From assembly GCA_029266935.1 (NCBI GenBank), contig JAQSVY010000150.1:1-5925 (forward strand): a stretch of DNA of 5,925 nt, in the 5' to 3' direction. The translations under genes were made by a program, and so were the position numbers. The notes below the pieces were generated by a model. That model searched no databases. It was given only the letters and a program-made list of their open reading frames with translations, and was not told where the DNA came from. Shown one piece after another: positions 1-5,176 of the stretch; positions within the stretch are counted from its first letter, which is position 1, and every line of letters starts with the position of its first letter. Source of the stretch: Burkholderiales bacterium. GTDB lineage: Bacteria > Pseudomonadota > Gammaproteobacteria > Burkholderiales > SG8-39.

Positions 1-8
1 TGGTCATC

Positions 9-578
9 ATGCGCATCCTCATCACGAACGACGACGGCGTCTATAGCCCCGGCATAGCCGCATTGGCGCAGGTGGCTTCCCGGTTCGGCGAAGTGCGCAT
101 CGTCGCGCCCGACGTGGAGATGTCCTCCGCGAGCCACGCCATCACCGCGTCGCGGCCGGTGACCTACAAGCGCACGCCGCTGCCAGGCCTGGACGCCTAC
201 CGCGTCAATGGCACGCCGGGCGACTGCGTCATGCTCGGCACCACGCTCTGGGAAAAGATCGATCTCGTCCTCTCGGGCATCAACATCGGCGCCAACCTCG
301 GCAACGCTATCTGGCACTCGGGCACGCTCGCCGGCGCGAAGCAGGCGGCGCTGCTGGGCTTGCGCGGCATTGCGCTGAGCGCGCCCGCCACCGACCGTGA
401 GCAGCCGGACTTTGAGCTGCTAAAGCCTTGGGTCGCCACCGTTCTCGAGGCGCTGCTAGAGGCGCCGGAGCTACCCCTCGTCAACGTCAACTTTCCCGCC
501 CGGGCGCCGCGCGGCACGCGCTGGACCTGCCAGTCGATGAGGCACTACGACGGCAAGGTGGTTCCCGGCAAGCGATGA
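9..578 (+). CDS. surE: SurE 5'/3'-nucleotidase, C-terminally truncated by an internal frameshifting deletion
   Basis: SurE is a divalent-metal-dependent cytosolic phosphatase acting on nucleoside 5'- and 3'-monophosphates. The N-terminal signature NDDG is at residues 7-10, with metal ligands D8 and D9. S39 in the APDxxxSS segment and N92 in the SGIN motif (89-92) complete the family's metal site, and GTPGDCV (68-74) and WHSGTLAGAKQAALLG are also typical. All active-site residues are therefore present. The frame stops after HYDGKVVPGKR at 189 residues, whereas family members are about 245-270. In intact SurE the VVPGK segment continues with about 35 residues (a DPxG stretch, then the G-Y/W-VS strand) before a TPLRLDLT motif. 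Here that motif appears immediately after the stop, in another frame (575-664). The missing part normally helps dimer/tetramer assembly, so function is doubtful (inference). The ATG at 9 begins exactly at the conserved MRIL start; its ribosome site is outside the window. A genuine deletion or an assembly error are both possible. Confidence 0.9.
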   Translation: MRILITNDDGVYSPGIAALAQVASRFGEVRIVAPDVEMSSASHAITASRPVTYKRTPLPGLDAYRVNGTPGDCVMLGTTLWEKIDLVLSGINIGANLGNAIWHSGTLAGAKQAALLGLRGIALSAPATDREQPDFELLKPWVATVLEALLEAPELPLVNVNFPARAPRGTRWTCQSMRHYDGKVVPGKR

Positions 579-664
579 CGCCGCTGCGGCTCGACCTTAC
601 CGACGAGAAAGCGCTCGAGCAGGTGCGGAAACTGGAGTCCTGGAAGAAACTGAAGTTCGCTTGA
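575..664 (+). pseudogene. surE: Displaced C-terminal end of surE (out of frame)
   Basis: These bases encode 29 residues beginning MTPLRLDLTDEKALEQV. This matches the conserved SurE C-terminal strand and helix (TPLxxDLT in E. coli SurE) but lies in the +2 frame relative to 9-578. The ATG at 575-577 overlaps the truncated gene's TGA (576-578) as ATGA, and the TGA at 662-664 overlaps the next gene's TTG start as TTGA. The piece could be translated by reinitiation, but I see no Shine-Dalgarno site designed for it, so it is best read as a remnant. Together with 9-578 it shows that surE once ended at 664 and was translationally coupled to the DUF72 gene. Confidence 0.8.
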
Positions 665-1605
665 TCAGAGTCGGCATTTCCGGCTGGCGCTACGCACCCT
701 GGCGCGGCGTTTTCTATCCCGAGGGCCTCGCGCAGCGGCGCGAACTCGAATACTGCGGCCGGCACTTCCCCACCGTCGAGATCAACGGCTCGTTCTACTC
801 GCTGCAGCGCCCCGAGTACTACGAGCAGTGGTACCGCGAGACGCCTGCCGGCTTCGTCTTTGCCGTCAAGGGATCGCGCTATATCACGCACCTGCTGCGG
901 CTCGCCAACATCGAGAAGCCGCTCGCCAACTTCTTCGCCTCGGGCGTCCTCGCGCTCGAGGAGAAGCTGGGGCCCTTCCTGTGGCAGCTCCCGGAGAGGT
1001 TCCGCTTCGACCCGGAACGCCTCGACGCCTTCTTCCGGCTCCTGCCGCGCACCACGGGGCAGGCGCTTGCGCTCGCGCGCCGGCGCGACACGCGCATGAC
1101 CGGCCGCGCCCGGCTCGCCATCGGCACCGACCGGCCGCTGCGCCATGCGATCGAGATCCGGCACCCGAGCTTCGTCAACGATGATTTCGTTTCTCTGTTG
1201 AGAAAATCCCGCGTGGGACTCGTTGTCGCCGACACCGCGGGCAAGTGGCCGAAGCTCTTCGATGTCACCGCCCCCTTCGTCTACGTGCGCCTGCACGGGG
1301 ACAAGGAGATCTATGCGAGCGGCTACACGACGCGTAGCCTCGACGCATGGGCGAGGCGCATCCGCGCCTGGGACCGGGCCGGCCGCGATGTCTACGTGTA
1401 CTTCGACAACGACATGAAGGTGAAGGCGCCGTTCGATGCGCTGTCGCTCATGCGCAAGCTCGGCCTCGAGTGGCACCCGGCCGGACCGCCGCTCGCCCTG
1501 CGCCGCGCCGGCGGGCGCGTGCCGCGCGCGAAGTTCGCCCACGGCCCCCGAGTCAACGGCGGCAATCGCCCCCGTGGGGACCTGACGCGGAGGGCGGATC
1601 GCTAG
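661..1605 (+). CDS. DUF72 (YecE-like) family protein
   Basis: This is a 314-residue member of the DUF72/YecE family, which folds as a TIM barrel and has no firmly assigned activity. The signature is clear: GISGWRYAPWRGVFYP at residues 5-20, TVEINGSFY at 38-46, AIEIRHPSF at 163-171, FVYVRLHG at 206-213, a YASGY segment near 218-222, and VYVYFDNDMKVKAPFDA at 244-260. The last is the usual C-terminal barrel strand. The TTG start at 661 is chosen because the protein begins with the family's standard MIRVGISGW and the codon overlaps the ancestral surE stop (TTGA), implying translational coupling; a weak purine-rich GGAAGAA lies upstream. Residues after about 275 form a basic, low-complexity tail (RRAGGRVPRAKF and beyond) that looks non-conserved. 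No key family residue seems lost. Pairing with surE suggests a shared transcript but does not reveal a role. Confidence 0.9.
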   Translation: MIRVGISGWRYAPWRGVFYPEGLAQRRELEYCGRHFPTVEINGSFYSLQRPEYYEQWYRETPAGFVFAVKGSRYITHLLRLANIEKPLANFFASGVLALEEKLGPFLWQLPERFRFDPERLDAFFRLLPRTTGQALALARRRDTRMTGRARLAIGTDRPLRHAIEIRHPSFVNDDFVSLLRKSRVGLVVADTAGKWPKLFDVTAPFVYVRLHGDKEIYASGYTTRSLDAWARRIRAWDRAGRDVYVYFDNDMKVKAPFDALSLMRKLGLEWHPAGPPLALRRAGGRVPRAKFAHGPRVNGGNRPRGDLTRRADR

Positions 1606-1617
1606 GGGCTTCGCCCC
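1605..1617 (+). other. Small GC hairpin at the DUF72 stop codon
   Basis: GGGGC at 1605-1609 pairs with GCCCC at 1613-1617 around a three-base TTC loop. The stem begins within the TAG stop codon. No T-tract follows (GATTGCG), so it is not a standard intrinsic terminator; it could be a weak pause or 3'-end structure. The sequence is observed; any role is inference. Confidence 0.3.
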
Positions 1618-1630
1618 GATTGCGCCGATC

Positions 1631-1639
1631 TGCTAGATT
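1631..1639 (+). promoter_or_regulatory. Possible extended -10 element upstream of the LuxR-type regulator
   Basis: TGCTAGATT contains a TAGATT hexamer (four of six matches to TATAAT) preceded by TGn, the extended -10 arrangement. The only -35 candidate at suitable spacing is TTCGCC (1610-1615, three of six matches to TTGACA). It would give a leader of about 20 bases before the ATG at 1666. It lies in the only gap between the DUF72 gene and the regulator gene and is AT-richer than its surroundings. Weak evidence only. Confidence 0.2.
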
Positions 1640-1652
1640 TCCACCGGGGGGT

Positions 1653-1658
1653 GGGAGG
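1653..1658 (+). promoter_or_regulatory. Shine-Dalgarno site deciding the regulator start
   Basis: GGGAGG lies seven bases before the ATG at 1666. It favours that ATG over an in-frame GTG at 1651, which would put this site inside the coding region and add five residues (MGGTR). Confidence 0.65.
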
Positions 1659-1665
1659 CACGCGG

Positions 1666-3321
1666 ATGAGCGATTTCGATCACGACCCCCCTGCGCGCGA
1701 GGCTCTCGAGCGCGGCCGCAAGCTGTACGAGCAGCACGCCTGGGCCGACGCCTATCGCGTGCTCTCGGCAGCCGAGCGGTCCACCGCCTTGCCAGGGGCG
1801 GACCTCGAACTGCTCGCGAACGCGGCGTACCTCATCGGGCGCGACGAGGATTACCTGGGTGCGCTCGATCGCGCCCACCAGGCATACCTGGAGGCGGGCG
1901 AGAACCGGCGCGCCGTTCGCTGCGCGTTCTGGTTGGGACTGCGTCTTCTATTCCGGGGAGAGGCCGGCCGCGCGAATGGCTGGCTCGGGCGGGCGCAGCG
2001 CTTGCTCGAGCGCGAAGAGGGCGACTGCGTCGAACACGGCTATCTGCTGCTGCCGGCGGTGAGCCATCACCTCGACGCCGGCGACCACGCGACGGCCTAC
2101 GCCACTGCGGCACGCGCCGCGGAGATCGGCGAGCGTTTCGGCGAGGCCGATCTGAGCGCCTGCGCCCGGCACCTGCAGGGACGGGTGTTGATCGCGCAGG
2201 GATGGGCCGAGCGCGGACTGGCGCTGCTCGACGAGGCCATGCTCACGGTCAGCGCCGGCGGGCTCTCGCCGCTCATCACTGGGCTGACCTATTGCAGCGT
2301 CATCGACGGGTGCCAGCAGGTGTATGCGCTCGGGCGAGCGCGGGAGTGGACCTCCGCCCTTGCCAAGTGGTGCGCGGAGCGCCCGCAGATGGTCGCGTTC
2401 ACGGGTGTATGCCTCGCGCATCGCGCCGAGATCCTGCAGATGCACGGCGCCTGGGACGATGCGCTGCGCGAGGCCGAGCTTGCCTGCGAGCGCTGCGCGC
2501 AGGTCGGCAACCGCCAGGCCTCCGCCGCGGCGTTCTACCAGCGCGCCGAGGTGCATCGCCTGCGCGGCGAAGTCCCGGCGGCCGAGGAAGCCTATCGCCG
2601 CGCCAGTCAGTGGGGGTGGGAACCGCAGCCGGGCCTGGCGCTTCTGCGCCTGGCGCAAGGACGCACCGATGCGGCGACCGCTGCCATGCGCCGCGCCGTG
2701 CGGGCTGCCACGGACCGCGCGCAGCGTGCACGGCTGTTGCCGGCGCATGTGGAAATCATGCTCGCGACACGCGACCTCGAGGAAGCGCGCAGCGCCTGCC
2801 GCGAGCTGCAGGACATCGCGCGGGGCATGGGCAGCACGGTGCTCGACGCGATGGCCGCGCAGGCGCGCGGGGCAATCGCCCTTGCCGAGGGCGACGCCGC
2901 GGCCGCCCTCGGTCCGCTGAGGGAAGCCGCGCACTGCTGGCAGCAAGCGCAAGCGCCGTACCAGGCCGCGCGTGCACGGGCCCTGATCGGACTCGCCTGC
3001 CGAGCCCTCGGCGATGACGATGGCGGCCGCCTCGAGCTGGGCGCCGCGCGCGCGGTCTTCGAGGAGCTCCACGCAACGCCCGACGTCGCGCGCATCGAAT
3101 CCCTCGCCCGCGCGGCCGCTGCCCCCTCCCACGGGCTGACGGCGCGCGAGCTGCAGGTGCTTCGCCTGGTCGCCGCGGGGAAGACCAACAAGGCGGTCGC
3201 TGCGGCGCTCTCGTTGAGCGAGAAGACGGTGGACCGGCACGTCAGCAACATCTTCACGAAGCTCGACGTTTCTTCGCGAGCGGCCGCCACCGCCTACGCT
3301 TTCCGGCACCACCTGATCTGA
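1666..3321 (+). CDS. LuxR/GerE-family transcriptional regulator with long TPR-like helical N-terminal region
   Basis: This is a 551-residue one-component regulator. Residues 491-551 are a complete GerE-type helix-turn-helix: LTARELQVLRLVAAGKTNK, then SLSEKTVDRHVSNIFTKLDV, with the invariant E and VLRLVA of helix 1, the TV-x-x-H recognition helix and the KL-x-V dimer helix. Residues about 10-480 are alanine/leucine/arginine-rich helical hairpins that read as degenerate TPRs, including paired A-x-x-YR helices. Conserved-looking blocks are TYCSVIDGCQQVY (208-220) and EPQPGLALLRLAQGR (319-333). There is no Walker A/B ATPase of the MalT/LAL type, no receiver domain and no acyl-homoserine-lactone domain, so the signal is probably read by the helical repeats directly (inference). 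No membrane segment or signal peptide is visible, so it should be cytoplasmic. It is followed in the same direction by a methyltransferase gene after a 118-base gap; it likely regulates that gene, itself, or both. The specific ligand and target are unknown. Confidence 0.88.
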   Translation: MSDFDHDPPAREALERGRKLYEQHAWADAYRVLSAAERSTALPGADLELLANAAYLIGRDEDYLGALDRAHQAYLEAGENRRAVRCAFWLGLRLLFRGEAGRANGWLGRAQRLLEREEGDCVEHGYLLLPAVSHHLDAGDHATAYATAARAAEIGERFGEADLSACARHLQGRVLIAQGWAERGLALLDEAMLTVSAGGLSPLITGLTYCSVIDGCQQVYALGRAREWTSALAKWCAERPQMVAFTGVCLAHRAEILQMHGAWDDALREAELACERCAQVGNRQASAAAFYQRAEVHRLRGEVPAAEEAYRRASQWGWEPQPGLALLRLAQGRTDAATAAMRRAVRAATDRAQRARLLPAHVEIMLATRDLEEARSACRELQDIARGMGSTVLDAMAAQARGAIALAEGDAAAALGPLREAAHCWQQAQAPYQAARARALIGLACRALGDDDGGRLELGAARAVFEELHATPDVARIESLARAAAAPSHGLTARELQVLRLVAAGKTNKAVAAALSLSEKTVDRHVSNIFTKLDVSSRAAATAYAFRHHLI

Positions 3322-3345
3322 TCCTGCGGCGTCGTGGGGAGAAAC

Positions 3346-3374
3346 ACCCATGCGGCCGTGCGCGGCGCATGGGT
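3346..3374. repeat. Strong inverted repeat / hairpin in the regulator-methyltransferase gap
   Basis: ACCCATGCG (3346-3354) and CGCATGGGT (3366-3374) are perfect 9-base inverted copies. As RNA the best fold pairs 3346-3353 with 3367-3374 and GCCG (3355-3358) with CGGC (3363-3366). That gives a 12-bp stem with one bulged G (3354) and a TGCG tetraloop. No T-tract follows on the plus strand (AATTCAAG). The 3322-3439 gap holds no gene; the hairpin is 25 bases after the regulator stop and 65 before the methyltransferase ATG. It may be an attenuator, a U-less terminator, an mRNA-stabilising structure or a dimeric regulator's operator; sequence alone does not decide. Confidence 0.6.
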
Positions 3375-3426
3375 AATTCAAGCGATGCCGCGAGTGCTCC
3401 AGGACGCTACCGTGCGTCCATTCTTC

Positions 3427-3433
3427 AGAGGAG
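3427..3433 (+). promoter_or_regulatory. Shine-Dalgarno site of the methyltransferase gene
   Basis: AGAGGAG is spaced six bases from the ATG at 3440, a near-ideal ribosome site. It shows that translation of the methyltransferase starts independently of the regulator gene. Confidence 0.75.
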
Positions 3434-3439
3434 CAAGCC

Positions 3440-4306
3440 ATGGTCAGTCAGGCAACCATCGAAACTCGACCCGCAACACTGCCCGGCACCGAGGAGATCC
3501 GGAAATCCTGGAGCCGGATTGCCGCCGGCTACGACGAGTTCATCACGCCCACGCATACCTGGCTGGGCGAGGAGGGGCTGCGCCGCGCCGGTCTGCGCCC
3601 GGGCATGCGCTTCCTAGACGTCGCGGCGGGCAGCGGCGCCCTCAGCATCCCGGCGGCGCGGCTCGGCGCACGCGTGCTCGCGACCGATCTGTCGCCGCAG
3701 ATGCTAGCGCGCCTCGAGGCGCGAGCACGGAAGGAGGGGCTCGCCGTCGAGACGCGCGTAATGGACGGACACGATCTCGAGCTGGAGGACGGCATCTTCG
3801 ACCTGGCCGGGTCGCAGTTCGGCGTCATGCTCTTTCCCGACATGCCGCGCGGCGTGCGCGAGCTGGCGCGCGTCACGAAGCCAGGCGGACGCGTGCTGAT
3901 GAACGTCTTCGGCGACCCGCGCAAAGTGGAGTTCTTCGGCTTCTTCATCGCCGCTTTGCGGGCGGCTGCGCCGTCGTTCGAGGGCCCGCCGATGAACCCG
4001 CCACCGCTTCCCTTCCAGCTTCAGGATCCGGAAGCGCTGCGCAGCGAGCTCGCGAAGGCGGGACTAAAGGACATCCGGGTCGAAACGGTCAGCGAAAAGC
4101 TGGAATGCTCGTCCGGCACCGCGCTATGGGACTGGCTGCTGCACAGCAACCCGATTGTCGGCGCGATCCTCGGCGAGCTGAACCTGGCGCCGAGCAAGCT
4201 CGGCGTGGTCAGCGCGACACTCGAGCGGATGGTGCGCAGCCGCGCTGGAGCGGGCGGCACGGCAGTACTGACCGCGCCGATTAACATCGGCGTGGGCACG
4301 AAGTAG
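3440..4306 (+). CDS. Class I SAM-dependent methyltransferase (UbiE/COQ5-like)
   Basis: This 288-residue protein has a Rossmann-type SAM-binding domain. Motif I is LDVAAGSGALS at 59-69. The acidic end of strand 2 is ATDLSPQML at 81-89, where D83 should bind the ribose hydroxyls. An MDGHDLE segment (109-115 region) supplies the adenine-contacting acid. FDLAGSQFGVMLFPD at about 120-134 is the motif II strand, and KPGGRVLM at 147-154 is motif III. The N-terminal WSRIAAGYDEF is the usual UbiE-like lead-in. The C-terminal part (about 185-288) is a variable substrate cap ending in a TAPINIGVGTK strand. It most likely methylates a small molecule rather than nucleic acid or protein, since no RNA- or DNA-recognition domain is present; the substrate is unknown. 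The stop is nine bases before the downstream hydrolase-fold gene, so the two are almost certainly co-transcribed. It appears intact, and the start is fixed by the AGAGGAG site. Confidence 0.88.
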   Translation: MVSQATIETRPATLPGTEEIRKSWSRIAAGYDEFITPTHTWLGEEGLRRAGLRPGMRFLDVAAGSGALSIPAARLGARVLATDLSPQMLARLEARARKEGLAVETRVMDGHDLELEDGIFDLAGSQFGVMLFPDMPRGVRELARVTKPGGRVLMNVFGDPRKVEFFGFFIAALRAAAPSFEGPPMNPPPLPFQLQDPEALRSELAKAGLKDIRVETVSEKLECSSGTALWDWLLHSNPIVGAILGELNLAPSKLGVVSATLERMVRSRAGAGGTAVLTAPINIGVGTK

Positions 4307-4315
4307 CGCTTCGCC

Positions 4316-5176
4316 ATGACGACCGCCACCCTGCGAAGCGCACGCGAGGACCTGCTGGCTGCGCTGCCGGTCAAGGAGGAAAGGCTGGACATCCTGGGCG
4401 TCTCGACCGCCGTCCTGCGCGGCGGCGAGGGCCCGCCGGTCGTCCTGCTGCACGGCCCGTCAGCCAACGCCACCCACTGGATGGGCGTGATTCCCGGCCT
4501 CGCGAGGACGCACCGGATCATCGTGCCGGACCTGCCCGGACACGGCGCCTCGGTCGTGACCGATGGCGCGCTCGATGCCGACCGGGTGCTCGGCTGGCTC
4601 GGCGAGCTCCTCTGGCGCACCTGCGGGTCGCCGCCGGTCCTCGTCGGGCAACTGCTCGGCGGCGCCGTGGCGGCGCACTTCGCGATCGAACGCGGCACGC
4701 GCGTGAGCCGTCTGGTGCTCGTCGACACGTTCGGCCTGACGCCGTTGCAGCCGGCGCCGGAGTTCGCGCGCGCCCTGATGCGGTTCCAGACGCACGCCGA
4801 CGAGCTTACCCACGAGGCGCTTTGGCGCCACTGCGCCTTCGACCTGGACGCCTTGCGCACAAGAATGGCTGAACGCTGGAAGCCGTTCGAAGCATACAAC
4901 CTCGAGCGTGCCCGCGACCCGTCGCTGCAGGCCGCTGTTGCGGCACTCATGCGCGAGTTCGGCATACCGGCCATCCCGCCTGCCGAGCTCGAGCGCATCG
5001 GCGTCCCGACGACCCTGATCTGGGGACGGCACGACCGGGCGACGCCGCTTGCGGTTGCCGAGGCCGCAGCGGCACGCTACGGCTGGCCGCTGCACGTGAT
5101 CGAGAACGCGAACGATGACCCCCCGGTCGAGCAGCCTGAAGCGCTCCTGCGCACGCTGCGCCTCGCTCTGGCGTGA
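4316..5176 (+). CDS. Alpha/beta-hydrolase-fold protein lacking the catalytic Ser and His (probable pseudoenzyme)
   Basis: This 286-residue protein has the full alpha/beta-hydrolase layout: the VVLLHG oxyanion-hole strand and HG (42-47), IIVPDLPGHGAS (68-79), a nucleophile-elbow strand VLVGQLLGGAVAAHFA (108-123), a helical cap around 145-215, the IWGRHDRATP acid loop (235-244), and a VIENANDDPPVEQPE end (261-275). The acid D240 is present. The G-x-S-x-G elbow reads G-Q-L-L-G, with Leu (CTG) at 113 where the nucleophile serine belongs. The usual A-G-H-x-P-x catalytic histidine region reads A-N-D-D-P-P, with Asp at 267, and no histidine occurs after residue 260. Fold conserved with two triad residues lost suggests a binding or scaffold role rather than ester or amide hydrolysis (inference). 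It begins nine bases after the methyltransferase stop with no clear Shine-Dalgarno site, so translation is probably coupled. No signal peptide or membrane segment is seen; it is likely cytoplasmic. Confidence 0.88.
   Translation: MTTATLRSAREDLLAALPVKEERLDILGVSTAVLRGGEGPPVVLLHGPSANATHWMGVIPGLARTHRIIVPDLPGHGASVVTDGALDADRVLGWLGELLWRTCGSPPVLVGQLLGGAVAAHFAIERGTRVSRLVLVDTFGLTPLQPAPEFARALMRFQTHADELTHEALWRHCAFDLDALRTRMAERWKPFEAYNLERARDPSLQAAVAALMREFGIPAIPPAELERIGVPTTLIWGRHDRATPLAVAEAAAARYGWPLHVIENANDDPPVEQPEALLRTLRLALA

Noticed and set aside
487..1542. Minus-strand open frame of 351 codons opposite surE and the DUF72 gene
   Set aside because: It is arginine/glutamate-rich low-complexity sequence with no recognisable domain, and it lies opposite two well-identified genes; long antisense frames are expected at this GC content.
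1651..1665. GTG at 1651 as an alternative start of the LuxR-type regulator
   Set aside because: The GGGAGG site lies just after it and is ideally spaced for the ATG at 1666.
1347..3017. Plus-strand open frame of 556 codons overlapping the DUF72 3' end and the LuxR-type gene
   Set aside because: The product is almost entirely Arg/Ala/Gly/Pro, a frame shadow of the regulator, whose own frame has a clear helix-turn-helix.
1948..3441. Minus-strand open frame of 497 codons opposite the LuxR-type gene
   Set aside because: No domain or family motif is visible, and it is fully explained as an antisense shadow of a high-GC gene.
3334..4284. Plus-strand open frame of 316 codons starting in the intergenic hairpin region
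   Set aside because: It is in the wrong frame relative to the clear SAM-binding motifs and the AGAGGAG ribosome site of the methyltransferase at 3440, and its product is Arg-rich with no motif.
4021..4998. Minus-strand open frame of 325 codons opposite the methyltransferase and hydrolase-fold genes
   Set aside because: It is Ser/Arg-rich low-complexity sequence without homology features; an antisense shadow.
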